Shown: positions 6,580 through 14,700, counted from the stretch's first letter. The stretch: 17,161 nt of DNA from Bordetella parapertussis (GCA_945877995.1 CAMDXD010000032.1:1-17161); one strand, 5' to 3'. Made by a program: numbers and translations. The notes: a model not told the origin generated them from the letters alone.

Positions 6580-7955
6580 GTGCGGTCTCCGGTATCGAGC
6601 ACGTCCGAGAACGTGGCGAAGTCGTCGATGCGCTCCACGGCCATCAGGCCGTCGAGCAGGCGCTCGGTGGCGTCCGCGCCCCATGCGGGGCTGCCGAGTT
6701 CGCGGAACTTCCCCTTGAGTTCGTCGTCGGAATGCGGCGTGGCCGGCTCGCCCTTGGTCACCATGCAATGGCCTTCGTATGCGCTACCGTCGCGCATCAC
6801 GATCTTCAGGTCGACCGGCTGCTCGGCCGGATAGCGCGCGCTGAAGGCCGTGTTCTCCTGCAGGTCGACCTTCTTCGCGATCGCCTGGATGGCCGGGTTG
6901 TCCACTGCGGGCTGCTCGTAGGCAGCCAGGCTCGACCGGCCATGGTGCAGGAACGTGGCGAGGATGAACGGCACAGAGAAGCGGGCGCCGAAGCTCGACA
7001 CCACCGCCTTCTCCGCGAGCATCGCGCAGCGCGCATAGGCGCGCACTTCGATGCGCTCGATCGCCGCCGGGTCGAGCCGTCCACCGGGCACCGTGCGAAG
7101 CAGGTCGAGCAGGGCATCGATCGCCGAGTGTGCGTAGCGGCCGGTCGGATACAGCTTGAAATAGTTCAGCGCGATAAGCCATTCGCTGCCCAGCCCGTCC
7201 ACGACCTTCTGCGGATCGAAGGCCTCGCCGTAGATGCGGCCGTAGACGGTACGGTAGCTGTCGACCTCGCCGGTGAAGCCGCATTCGACCATGCGTGCCG
7301 CGGTGAGCCCCATGAAGCCGGAGTGGCCGGTGAAGATGTTGCGCACCGTCGCCCCGTCGAGCAGCGTCTGCCGGCTCGAGGCCATGCCCATCGTCGCCGA
7401 GACGTTCAGCACCTCGAGCATCTGCGCCGCGCTGAAGCCGCGCAGGCAGGCGGCCGCGACGGCGGTGCCGATCACGCCGTAAGTGCCATGCGGATGCACC
7501 GCGATGCGCGTGGCCGTGGCGCGGCTCACGCGCGACGAGACCTCGTAGCCCAACGCGACCGCGCGCAGCAGGTCGGCACCGTTCGAGCCCAAGTGCTGCG
7601 CGAGCGCGACCGCGCCCGGTACGACCTGGATGCCCGGATGCCCGTGGGCGAACAGGTTGCCTTCGTCGAGTTCGAGCCAGGTGCCCGCGGTGCCGCCGAG
7701 CAGTGCTGCATCGAGCGGATCGGCGCGGCGGGCGGTGCCGATCACCCAGGCACGTCCGGGCGCGCGGCCCTCGAGATGGCGCTCGACGAAGGTCTTCATC
7801 TCGGCCTGCGCCATGCCGGCCGCGATCACCGGAATGCAGTCGGCGAGGACCCAGCGCGCCTTGTGCAGCGCTGCCGGGGACAGGGCCGACAACGGTGTAT
7901 GGGTAGCGAAATCGGCCAGCGTGACCAGCCAGGCGGGTGGCGTGCGGTCGCTCAT
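6573..7955 (-). CDS. MmgE/PrpD family protein
   Basis: A 460-residue protein of the MmgE/PrpD family, whose known members include 2-methylcitrate dehydratase, cis-aconitate decarboxylase and iminodisuccinate epimerase, all acting on small di- or tricarboxylates by proton abstraction. Family marks are ELDEGNLFAHGHPG (95-108), HPHGTYGVIGTA (154-165), the GHSGFMGLTAARM stretch and KLYPTGRYAH in the middle. The length is normal. I start it at the ATG at 7955 (MSDRTPPAWL), which has AGGCGG about twelve bases upstream; a GTG 48 bases further upstream is possible but has no ribosome site. It follows the dioxygenase gene by 63 bases and overlaps the next gene by seven, so it is in the same operon. 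No residue here decides which reaction it performs. Confidence 0.92.
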   Translation of the reverse strand: MSDRTPPAWLVTLADFATHTPLSALSPAALHKARWVLADCIPVIAAGMAQAEMKTFVERHLEGRAPGRAWVIGTARRADPLDAALLGGTAGTWLELDEGNLFAHGHPGIQVVPGAVALAQHLGSNGADLLRAVALGYEVSSRVSRATATRIAVHPHGTYGVIGTAVAAACLRGFSAAQMLEVLNVSATMGMASSRQTLLDGATVRNIFTGHSGFMGLTAARMVECGFTGEVDSYRTVYGRIYGEAFDPQKVVDGLGSEWLIALNYFKLYPTGRYAHSAIDALLDLLRTVPGGRLDPAAIERIEVRAYARCAMLAEKAVVSSFGARFSVPFILATFLHHGRSSLAAYEQPAVDNPAIQAIAKKVDLQENTAFSARYPAEQPVDLKIVMRDGSAYEGHCMVTKGEPATPHSDDELKGKFRELGSPAWGADATERLLDGLMAVERIDDFATFSDVLDTGDRTC

Positions 7956-8018
7956 CGCGCAGCCGCCTGCGCCCGGGACTGCGCCGCGCTCATCGGTACG
8001 CACCCGTGGCGTGCATGC

Positions 8019-8849
8019 TCATTCTGCATCTGCAAGGTTCAGCTCCTTCTTCGATCCGAAGTAGTTCTTCATCACGGCGGCGTGGTATTCGACCGACTCC
8101 GGCGTGCGGTCGCCCTGGGGGCGGCGCTCGTGGTCGAAGTGGTCGTGGTGGTCGGTCCCGCGCACGAGCATGCCGGTCAGGCGGGTCTTGCCGGTGAAGC
8201 GGCAGCGAGTCGGGATGTAGCTGATGCCCACCCCGAGCCGGCGATCGTCCGATTGGTTCGGCTCCGAGCCGTGGATCGCCAGCGTGTGGTGCAGCGAGAA
8301 CTGCCCCGGCTTGAGCGGCATCTGCACCGCGTTCGATTCGTCGACCAGGGTGTCGATCGCCTGCCGCCGCGGCAACATGTGGTTGCCCGAGCCCTCGCGG
8401 ATGCTGTGCCGGAAGCCGCCGGTCAGATGGCTGCCCGGGATCACCCGCACGCAGCCGCTCTCGGCCGAGCTCTCCGACAGCGCGATCCATGCGGTCACCT
8501 GTTCCTTCGGCTCCAGGCCGAAGTACGATGCGTCCTGGTGCCAGTCGACGAACGCGCCGTCCCTTGCACCCTTAAGCCACAGGGTCAGCGTGTAGATCAG
8601 GATGTCCCCGCCGATCAGGTCCTCTACCGCATCGAGCACGCGCGCATGGCGCGCGATCTCATCGACCCAGGTGAACAGCAGGTGCGACTTGGAGCCCATG
8701 CCGCCGATCTTCAGCGGCCCGAACGCCTGCTCCGAAGCTTCGAGACGGTCGCGAAACCGGCGGGCCTCCGCCTCGCTCATCGCGGTGAGCGGCGACAGGA
8801 AGCCCTGCGTGCGCCAGGTCTCTGCCTGTGCTTCGGTCAGGTGTTTCAT
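8019..8849 (-). CDS. Phytanoyl-CoA dioxygenase (PhyH)-family Fe(II)/2-oxoglutarate oxygenase
   Basis: 276 residues, the normal length for bacterial PhyH-type hydroxylases, which use Fe(II), 2-oxoglutarate and O2 to hydroxylate a C-H bond. The iron-binding triad is visible as His104 and Asp106 in WHQDASYFG and His193 in HTLAIHGSEPN; Arg204 (SDDRRLG), about ten residues later, fits the 2-oxoglutarate anchor. CVRVIPGSH (133-141) is another family mark. The ATG at 8849 has AGGA about seven bases upstream. The gene lies 29 bases after the Bug gene and 63 before MmgE/PrpD. In this operon it may supply the oxidative first step on the imported compound, with the SDR oxidising the resulting alcohol; that order is inference. 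Confidence 0.92.
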   Translation of the reverse strand: MKHLTEAQAETWRTQGFLSPLTAMSEAEARRFRDRLEASEQAFGPLKIGGMGSKSHLLFTWVDEIARHARVLDAVEDLIGGDILIYTLTLWLKGARDGAFVDWHQDASYFGLEPKEQVTAWIALSESSAESGCVRVIPGSHLTGGFRHSIREGSGNHMLPRRQAIDTLVDESNAVQMPLKPGQFSLHHTLAIHGSEPNQSDDRRLGVGISYIPTRCRFTGKTRLTGMLVRGTDHHDHFDHERRPQGDRTPESVEYHAAVMKNYFGSKKELNLADAE

Positions 8850-8878
8850 CGGTGATTCCTGTCCTTGTCCCTGATGGG

Positions 8879-9877
8879 TTACTGGATGCGTGCGCCGGAG
8901 GCCTTCACCACGGCGGCCCATTTGGTCGTCTCGGCGCGCAGGAATGCGCCGAACTCCTCGGGCGTGTTCGCGATCACGGTGAGCGCCTGTTCTTCGAGCT
9001 GCTTGCGAAGTTCGCCCTTCAGCAGGCCTGCGACCTCTGTGTGCAGCCGCGCGATGACCGATGCCGGCGTACCTGCCGGGACCATCACGCCGTTCCACGT
9101 GCTCACTTCATATCCCTTCACGCCAGCGTCGGTCACCGCCGGCAGGTCGGGCACGCTCGGCGCGCGCTGCAGGCTGCTGACCGCCATGCCGCGCAGCTTG
9201 TTCGACTTGATCATCGGCAGCATCTCGGGCAACGGGTTGACCATCAGGCTGATGCGCCCGCCCATCAGGTCGGCCATGCATTCGACCGACCCCTTGTACG
9301 GCACGTGCACGATGTCGATCTTCGCCATGCTCTTGAACAGTTCGCCAGCGAGGTGCGACGAGGTGCCGTTGCCGGCCGAACAGAAGTTGAGCGTGCCGGG
9401 CTTGGCCATTGCCAGCGCCACCAGTTCCGCCACCGTCTTCACCGGGATCGTCGGCGAACTCACCAGCACCAGCGGTGCCGAGGTCATCAGCGTCACCGGG
9501 GCGAGGTCCTTCAGCGGGTCGTAGGTCAGCTTCGCATACAGCGACGGGTTGATCGCCAGGCCGGGGAATCCGGTGAGCAGCGTGTAGCCGTCGGCAGGCG
9601 CGCGCACCACGAGGTCGGCGGCGATATTGCCGCCGGCGCCCGCGCGGTTGTCGATGACGACCTGCTGCCCGATCGTCGCTGACAGCCGCTGCGCGACTGC
9701 GCGCGCGACGATGTCGCTGGTGCCGCCGGGCGCGAACGGCGCCACCCAGCGGATCGGCTTCGACGGGAAGGCAGGTGCACCCCCCTGCGCCGCGACCTGC
9801 ATCGATGCGCCCAGCGCGAGGCAGCCGAAGGTCAGTGCGGCCGCATTCAAGCCCTTGCCGTGCAGCGTCGAAGCCAT
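8879..9877 (-). CDS. Bug/TctC-family substrate-binding protein within a catabolic operon
   Basis: A 332-residue secreted binding protein with a signal peptide ending near VAA-QGG (after residue 30). Bug signatures are FPSKPIRWVAPFAPGGTSDIVAR (starting near 38), DNRAGAGGNIA, ADGYTLL, IVHVPYKGS, MADLMGGRIS and WNGVMVPAGTP. The ATG has AGGAGA five bases upstream. It is second in a minus-strand unit: the SDR ends 26 bases before it and the dioxygenase starts 29 bases after it. Among the six Bug genes here this one has the clearest metabolic setting, so its ligand is probably the substrate, or a precursor of it, of the dioxygenase, SDR, MmgE/PrpD and PuuE-like enzymes. No TctA/TctB genes accompany it. 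Confidence 0.94.
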   Translation of the reverse strand: MASTLHGKGLNAAALTFGCLALGASMQVAAQGGAPAFPSKPIRWVAPFAPGGTSDIVARAVAQRLSATIGQQVVIDNRAGAGGNIAADLVVRAPADGYTLLTGFPGLAINPSLYAKLTYDPLKDLAPVTLMTSAPLVLVSSPTIPVKTVAELVALAMAKPGTLNFCSAGNGTSSHLAGELFKSMAKIDIVHVPYKGSVECMADLMGGRISLMVNPLPEMLPMIKSNKLRGMAVSSLQRAPSVPDLPAVTDAGVKGYEVSTWNGVMVPAGTPASVIARLHTEVAGLLKGELRKQLEEQALTVIANTPEEFGAFLRAETTKWAAVVKASGARIQ

Positions 9878-9903
9878 GTGTGTCTCCTGTCGGGATGAGG
9901 GTT

Positions 9904-10671
9904 TCAGTGGATGATGTAGCCGCCGTCGATCACGATGTCCTGCCCCTGCAGGAACGCCGGCGATGCTGCGGCGAGGAACAGTGCGAGTTCCGCGATCTCC
10001 TCCGGTCGGCCGAGGCGGCCGGCGGGCAGGTAGGGTGCGAAGCGCGATGCCATCTCCGCCTCCGAGCGACCGCCCACCACTGCCGGTGTCGACACCGGCC
10101 CGGGGCTGATTGCATTCACCAGGATGCCTTCGCGTCCGAGCTCGAACGCCATCGACTTCGCGAGATGGATGATCGCGGCCTTGGTCAGGCCGTACAGCGC
10201 GCGGCTCGGATAGGTCACATGGCCTAGCTGGCTGGCGATGTGGATGATGCGGCCGCCGCCCTGCCGGCGCATCAGCGGCAGCACCGCCTGGCTGGCGAAG
10301 AACGGCGCGGCCAGGTTCACTGCCACCACATGGTCGAACTGCGCACGCGTGTAGTCGCCGAACGGCACCGAGGCCCGCGCCGCGGCGTTGTTGACCAGGA
10401 TGTCGACCCGCCCGAACAGGTGCTCGGCGGTCGCGACCATCGCGGCCGGCCCTTCCGGCACGGACAGGTCCGCCTGCAGCGTTTCGATGCGACCACCGCC
10501 CCGTTCTTCCAGGCACAGCGACTTCGCCTCGTCGAGCCCTTCCGGCGTGCCTTCAGCGACCAGCAGCACCGAAGCGCCTTCGCGCGCGAAGCGGCGGGCG
10601 ATCGCGCGGCCGATGCCCCCGGTAGACGAGGCCCCGGTGACGATCGCGCATCTGCCTTCGAGTGACGGCAC
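9904..10671 (-). CDS. Short-chain dehydrogenase/reductase (SDR)
   Basis: A 255-residue classical SDR, an NAD(P)-dependent oxidoreductase for alcohols and ketones. The cofactor motif is TGASSTGGIG (12-21), two residues longer than the usual TGxxxGxG; NNAA is at 94-97, and the catalytic set is Asn119, Ser147, Tyr160 and Lys164 (YGLTK). The C-terminal segment AAASPAFLQGQDIVIDGGY is typical of this family. It starts with GTG and has a strong GAGGAGGGG site eight or so bases upstream. It is the promoter-proximal gene of the five-gene minus-strand unit. A role in oxidising a hydroxylated intermediate made by the dioxygenase is plausible, but SDR substrates cannot be read from sequence. Confidence 0.94.
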   Translation of the reverse strand: MPSLEGRCAIVTGASSTGGIGRAIARRFAREGASVLLVAEGTPEGLDEAKSLCLEERGGGRIETLQADLSVPEGPAAMVATAEHLFGRVDILVNNAAARASVPFGDYTRAQFDHVVAVNLAAPFFASQAVLPLMRRQGGGRIIHIASQLGHVTYPSRALYGLTKAAIIHLAKSMAFELGREGILVNAISPGPVSTPAVVGGRSEAEMASRFAPYLPAGRLGRPEEIAELALFLAAASPAFLQGQDIVIDGGYIIH

Positions 10672-10744
10672 CCTTGCCCCTCCTCTACCCCTCTGCGCCG
10701 CGTCGCCTGGAAGGACAGGCGCGCAGGCTGCTTGTGTGGGCGCA

Positions 10745-10773
10745 AGAATGCACTACAACGAGGGTTGCCTCAA
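10745..10773 (-). promoter_or_regulatory. Candidate promoter for the SDR-led operon
   Basis: In the 122-base gap between the second amidase's stop and the SDR start, the minus strand shows TTGAGG (complement of 10768-10773), 17 bases, then CATTCT (complement of 10745-10750). The -35 matches the consensus at four of six positions and the -10 at three, so this is weak. Its position, about 75 bases before the SDR GTG, and the lack of any hairpin in the gap are the reasons to list it. Transcription reading through from the upstream Bug-amidase pair is the alternative. Confidence 0.3.
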
Positions 10774-10793
10774 GCTGCAGTACCCCTTCGCTT

Positions 10794-12170
10794 CTATGCC
10801 GCACACCCGCGGGCCTGAGCCTGCTGCATCATCCAGCGCGCCCGCGCGCACAGGTCTCCGTCCCGGCCCCGGCGCCCGATCAGCTGCAACCCGACCGGCA
10901 GGCCGTCCACCTGCATCAGCGGCAGGCTGAACGCGGGCAGCCCGAGGAAGGTTGCGTACACTAGGAAGCTGCGGCTGCCGGTCGCCGACAGGCCGATGGG
11001 TGCCGGGCCCGATGCCGACAGCGTGACGATGCCGTCGAAGCCGCGCATCAGCGTGGCGACCTTGCGCTGCATCGCCTCGCGTCCGGCCAGGCGGTCTGCA
11101 TAGTCAGCCGGGGTCATCGCGAACGCCTGTGCCATGCGGTCATGCACGCGCTTCTCGATGAGATCGCCGTGGCGCTCGACATACTGGCGATACGGCCAGC
11201 GCATCTCGTAGGCGGTGATGCCCAGGCAACGCTCGGCGAAGGTCGGGGTCAGGCAATCCTCGAGCGCAGCCGCTGCAGCGTCGTCGGACGCATCGGTCAC
11301 CGCCACGCCTGCCGCGGCGAAGCGCTGCATCAGCGCCGTGAAGGCAGCGGACGTGGCCGTGTCGACCTCGCGCGTCCAGGCTTCGGTGCGCAGCCAGAGC
11401 AGTCGCTTCGGGGCGGCCGCGCGCGGCAGGGTCTCCGATGCGCGCTGCAGCTGCGGGTATGCCGGATGTCCCTGTGCATGGGCCAGGTGGGAGGCGATGC
11501 GCCAGGCGTCCTCCAGCGTGGAGGCGAGCACGCCCAGGTGGTCGTGGGTGATCGAGATCGGATGCACACCCTGCATCGACAGCGTGCCCCAGGTCGGCTT
11601 GAAGCCGACGATGCCGCAAAAGGAGGCCGGTCGCAGCAGCGACCCCTGGGTCTGGGTGCCGAGCGCGGCCGGCAGCATGCCGGCGCCGACTGCGGCCGCC
11701 GATCCGCTGGACGAGCCGCCCGGCGTACGCCGCTCATCGAGCGGATTGGTGGTCTCGTTCGACATGCCGCAGGCGAAGGCGGTGGTTACCGTCTTGCCCG
11801 GCAGCACCGCACCGCCGTCGCGCAGCGCCTGCACGCAGGCGGCGTCGTACGCCGGCTGCCAGCCGGCGAAGGCCGGGCTGCCCATCTGGGTCGGCATGTC
11901 GCGCGTGTCCATGATGTCCTTGATGCCGATCGGGCAGCCATCGACCGGTGACAGCGGGGCGCCGTGGCGGTAGCGCTCGGTCGAGGCATCGGCCGCCGCG
12001 CGGGCTGCGTCGAGCGCAAGCGTCCTGAAGGCATGCACCTTCGGTTCGCGCGCCGTGATCGTCTCGATGCAGCGTTCCAGGTAGGCGCGCGGCGTATCGC
12101 GACCGCTGCGAAAGCGCGGCAGCGCTGCGGAGAATGACAGCAGGGTCTTCATGGATGCCTTCAATGCCAT
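10794..12170 (-). CDS. Amidase signature family hydrolase (second amidase)
   Basis: A 458-residue amidase-signature enzyme. The triad is Lys84 in PIGIKDIMDT, Ser153 in GGSSSGSAAAV and Ser177 in GTQTQGSLLRPASFCG, followed by GFKPTWG. The nucleophile segment has Gln where the commonest form is GTDTGGS; that variant occurs in one subgroup of the family and separates this enzyme from the AtzE-like amidase at 4126-5538, so the two are not recent duplicates. No small GatC/AtzG-type partner gene is next to it. The ATG at 12170 lies seven bases after the stop of the upstream Bug gene, with AAGG in the gap; an ATG six codons later is also possible. It is probably cotranscribed with that Bug gene, so the imported solute or a product of it may carry the amide. 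The substrate is unknown. Confidence 0.93.
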   Translation of the reverse strand: MALKASMKTLLSFSAALPRFRSGRDTPRAYLERCIETITAREPKVHAFRTLALDAARAAADASTERYRHGAPLSPVDGCPIGIKDIMDTRDMPTQMGSPAFAGWQPAYDAACVQALRDGGAVLPGKTVTTAFACGMSNETTNPLDERRTPGGSSSGSAAAVGAGMLPAALGTQTQGSLLRPASFCGIVGFKPTWGTLSMQGVHPISITHDHLGVLASTLEDAWRIASHLAHAQGHPAYPQLQRASETLPRAAAPKRLLWLRTEAWTREVDTATSAAFTALMQRFAAAGVAVTDASDDAAAAALEDCLTPTFAERCLGITAYEMRWPYRQYVERHGDLIEKRVHDRMAQAFAMTPADYADRLAGREAMQRKVATLMRGFDGIVTLSASGPAPIGLSATGSRSFLVYATFLGLPAFSLPLMQVDGLPVGLQLIGRRGRDGDLCARARWMMQQAQARGCAA

Positions 12171-12177
12171 GCTGCCT

Positions 12178-13185
12178 TCACTCCACGCTGATCTTCGCCG
12201 CCTTGACGACCTTGGCCCACTTGGCGGTCTCGGCGCGGATGTAGGCAGCGGTGCGGTCCAGCGAGTCGGCGACCGGTTCCATGCCCTGTCCGGCGAGCTT
12301 CGCCTTCACTGCGGGCTGGTTGAGGATACGTGCGACTTCGCTGTTCAGGGCCTGCAGGATGTCCCTCGGCGTCGCCGAGGGTGCGAACATCGCATACCAG
12401 ACATCGACCGCGTAGCCGGCCACGCCGGCCTCGGCCATCGTCGGGATGTCCGGGATGCTGGTCGAGCGTTTCGCGCCCGAGGTGGCCAGCAGGCGCAGTC
12501 GTCCGGAGTCGACATGCTGGCGCACCGAGATCACGCTGGCAAAGGTCATCGACACCCGGCCGGCGACCAGGTCGGCCATGCCCGGCCCGGTGCCCTTGTA
12601 CGGAACATGAACGAGGTCGATGCCGGCGAGCATCCGGAACAGCTCCATCGCCATGTGCGGCGGGCCTGCGTTGCCCGACGATGCATACAGCAGTTCGCCC
12701 GGCTTCGACCGGGCAAGCGAGACCAGCTCCTTCACCGAGCGCACCGGCAGCGACGGGTGTACCACCAGCACGTTCGGCCCGTTGACCATCACGCTGACCG
12801 GCACCAGGTCGCGTTCCGGGTCGTAGGACAGGTTACGGTGCGTGCTCGGCAGCACCGAGTGGCCGATCGAGATGGTCTTCAGTGTGTAGCCGTCGGGCGC
12901 CGAGCGCGCGACGATGTCGCCGGCGACGGCGCCGCCACCGCCGGGCCGGTTCTCGATCAGCACTGGCTGGCTCCAGCGTTCGGTCATGCCCTGGCCGACG
13001 ATGCGCGAACTGGTGTCCACGCCGCCGCCGGATGTCGCGGACACCACGATCCGGATCGCCTTCGCGGGATACACCTGTGCGCCGGCCGTTCCGGCGCAGG
13101 CTGCGGACAGGGCGGCAAGCATCGCAGGGAGGACGACTGGGGAGTGCGGCGCCAGGGCGCGCAGCAACAGGGCGAATCGGGGCAT
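12178..13185 (-). CDS. Bug/TctC-family substrate-binding protein paired with an amidase
   Basis: A 335-residue secreted binding protein. I prefer the ATG at 13185 because GAGAGG then sits seven bases upstream; an ATG two codons earlier (13191) is only one base from that site. The signal peptide ends near AGA-QVYP (after residue 36). The family layout is clear: YPAKAIRIVVS, ENRPGGGGAVAG, PDGYTLK, LVHVPYKGTGPGMADLVAGRV and WYAMFAPSATP. The first ligand loop is SGGGVDTSSR, so the usual A-R after T-D is changed. It is directly followed by the second amidase (seven-base gap) and is divergent from the single-domain aldolase gene, with about 50 bases between the starts. Confidence 0.93.
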   Translation of the reverse strand: MPRFALLLRALAPHSPVVLPAMLAALSAACAGTAGAQVYPAKAIRIVVSATSGGGVDTSSRIVGQGMTERWSQPVLIENRPGGGGAVAGDIVARSAPDGYTLKTISIGHSVLPSTHRNLSYDPERDLVPVSVMVNGPNVLVVHPSLPVRSVKELVSLARSKPGELLYASSGNAGPPHMAMELFRMLAGIDLVHVPYKGTGPGMADLVAGRVSMTFASVISVRQHVDSGRLRLLATSGAKRSTSIPDIPTMAEAGVAGYAVDVWYAMFAPSATPRDILQALNSEVARILNQPAVKAKLAGQGMEPVADSLDRTAAYIRAETAKWAKVVKAAKISVE

Positions 13186-13237
13186 CGACATGCCTCTCGC
13201 GTTTCAAAGGTGCTCTATGATGCCATCGGGAGGAGGC

Positions 13238-14059
13238 ATGGACGACATGAACGACAGGATCAACAGTATGGACGCGGCCCTCGAGCCGGCGGCCTTCGTG
13301 ATCGAACCGGGCAGCGTGCAGGCGCGTGTGTCGCCGGAGGAATGGTCGGTGCGGGTCGACCTCGCGGCCTGCTACCGCTGTGCCGCGCTGTACCGGATGA
13401 CCGACCTCATCTACACCCACATCTCGGCGCGCGTGCCGGGGCCGGACGAGCATTTCCTGATAAACGCGTTCGGGCTGACCTGGGACGAGATCACCGCCTC
13501 CTCGCTGGTGAAGGTGAACCTGGACGGCGAGATCATCGATGACCCGACCGGGCTGGGCATCAACCGCGCCGGCTACGTGATCCACAGCGCGGTGCATCGC
13601 GCCCGTCCCGACGTGGCCTGCGTGATGCACACCCACACGGCCGCCGGCATCGCGGTGTCCGCACAGGAGCACGGTCTGCTGCCGATCTCCCAGCACGCGA
13701 TGCGCTTCCATGGCGTGCTCGCGTACCACGACTACGAGGGCGTGGCGCTTGACCTCGACGAGCAGCAGCGGCTGGTGCGCGACCTTGGCCTGCACCGCGC
13801 GATGATCCTGTGCAACCACGGGCTGCTCACCGCCGGCGAGACGATCGCGCAGGCATTCGACCTGATGTACTACCTCGAGCGCGCCTGCACGGCCCAGGTC
13901 GATGCGCTGGCCGGTGGCTCGAAGCTGCGCATCGCGTCGCCTCATGTCGCCGCGAAGGTGGCGGCGCAGTTCGCCAACCTGCCGTACAAGAAGAAGCAGA
14001 CCGAATGGCGCGCGCTGCGCCGGGCGCTGGACCGCAGCGATCCGTCGTACCGCGACTGA
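13238..14059 (+). CDS. Class II aldolase/adducin family protein (single domain)
   Basis: About 273 residues with one class II aldolase/adducin domain. The metal-site histidines are present: HTHT (His131, His133) and CNHGLL (His194). The entry motif is THISARVPG (60-68) and the helix before the HTH reads GYVIHSAVHRARPDVACVMH. The position of the catalytic Glu of fuculose aldolase appears to be Gly112, as in adducin-like relatives, so a simple retro-aldol mechanism is not assured; decarboxylation or another reaction on a hydroxy or keto acid is possible. Several in-frame ATGs exist (13217, 13238, 13247, 13268); a GGGAGGAGG tract at 13228-13236 best serves 13238 or 13247. It is divergent from the Bug-amidase pair and convergent with the AhpD-like gene, so it is probably transcribed alone. 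Confidence 0.9.
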   Translation: MDDMNDRINSMDAALEPAAFVIEPGSVQARVSPEEWSVRVDLAACYRCAALYRMTDLIYTHISARVPGPDEHFLINAFGLTWDEITASSLVKVNLDGEIIDDPTGLGINRAGYVIHSAVHRARPDVACVMHTHTAAGIAVSAQEHGLLPISQHAMRFHGVLAYHDYEGVALDLDEQQRLVRDLGLHRAMILCNHGLLTAGETIAQAFDLMYYLERACTAQVDALAGGSKLRIASPHVAAKVAAQFANLPYKKKQTEWRALRRALDRSDPSYRD

Positions 14060-14088
14060 ACGGATCGCTGGCGGCGCTCAGTCTGTGC

Positions 14089-14601
14089 TCAGTCCTGCGG
14101 CTTCGCCAGGTTGTTCACGTAGTTCGTGAACAGGTTGATCGCCACCAGCGCGGCGATGTCGACCATGCGCGCATCGTCGATGCCGGCCGCGCGTGCGGCA
14201 TCGACGGCTGCGTCCGGGACATGGCCGCTGCGATCCTTCACTGCGCGCGCGAACGCGAGGGCGGCGGCCGCCAGGGGATCGGTGGATTCGAACCGGCGCG
14301 CGGCATCGAGCTCCGCGTCTGGCAGGCCCGCCTCTCGACCGAAGCGGGTATGCGCCTCCATGCACTGGCGGCAGTCGCTCGACGTGGCGACCGCGATCGA
14401 TACCTGCTCCTTCACGGCAACGGGCAGCGTGCTGCCAGCCATCGCGCCGCCGAACGCAGCATAGGCCGACATCGCAGCCGGTGAATTTCCCAGCGCGCGG
14501 TACATCTGTGGCAGGAAGCCGCGCTTGCGCTGCACCCCTTCGAGCATCGGCCGCGACAGCGCGGGCGCGGTATCGAGGTCCACCTGGCCAAGCCTTGACA
14601 T
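14089..14601 (-). CDS. Carboxymuconolactone decarboxylase / AhpD-like family protein
   Basis: 170 residues with the helical AhpD-like core. The diagnostic stretch is Glu65 in VKEQVSIA and then DCRQCMEAH (76-84), giving Cys77, Cys80 and His84, the redox/proton-relay residues of AhpD and related peroxidase-type members. True carboxymuconolactone decarboxylases lack this Cys pair, so a peroxide- or radical-detoxifying role is more likely than ring cleavage. The ATG has GGAGG six bases upstream. The gene stands alone: it converges with the aldolase (29-base gap, no hairpin seen) and diverges from the next Bug gene (193-base gap). Substrate and partner are unknown. Confidence 0.9.
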   Translation of the reverse strand: MSRLGQVDLDTAPALSRPMLEGVQRKRGFLPQMYRALGNSPAAMSAYAAFGGAMAGSTLPVAVKEQVSIAVATSSDCRQCMEAHTRFGREAGLPDAELDAARRFESTDPLAAAALAFARAVKDRSGHVPDAAVDAARAAGIDDARMVDIAALVAINLFTNYVNNLAKPQD

Positions 14602-14700
14602 GTCGTTCCTCCGTTCATTCAGGCGCGGATCGTCCAACGTCTGCATCCCTGCCGCGTGCCCGATCCCGCACGAGGGCATCGGCTGCTCATCATGTTAACT

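Noticed and set aside
6732..8855. A 707-codon open frame on the plus strand, antisense to the PhyH, MmgE/PrpD and deacetylase-family genes.
   Set aside because: Its protein is rich in Arg, His, Ala and Gly with no domain order, crosses three well-supported genes and has no ribosome site. Long antisense frames of this kind are expected in GC-rich coding DNA.
12914..13237. Upstream extension of the single-domain aldolase frame by over 100 residues.
   Set aside because: The extension is antisense to the Bug gene's N-terminal coding region and has no family similarity; the aldolase domain and a GGGAGGAGG tract place the start near 13238.
12151..13542. A 463-codon plus-strand frame covering the Bug gene and running into the aldolase gene.
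   Set aside because: Its composition is low-complexity Arg/His/Ala/Gly, it is antisense to a clear Bug protein and out of frame with the aldolase; it is a shadow frame.
14060..14088. A terminator between the convergent aldolase and AhpD-like genes.
   Set aside because: No inverted repeat of useful length or T-run is present in the 29 bases.
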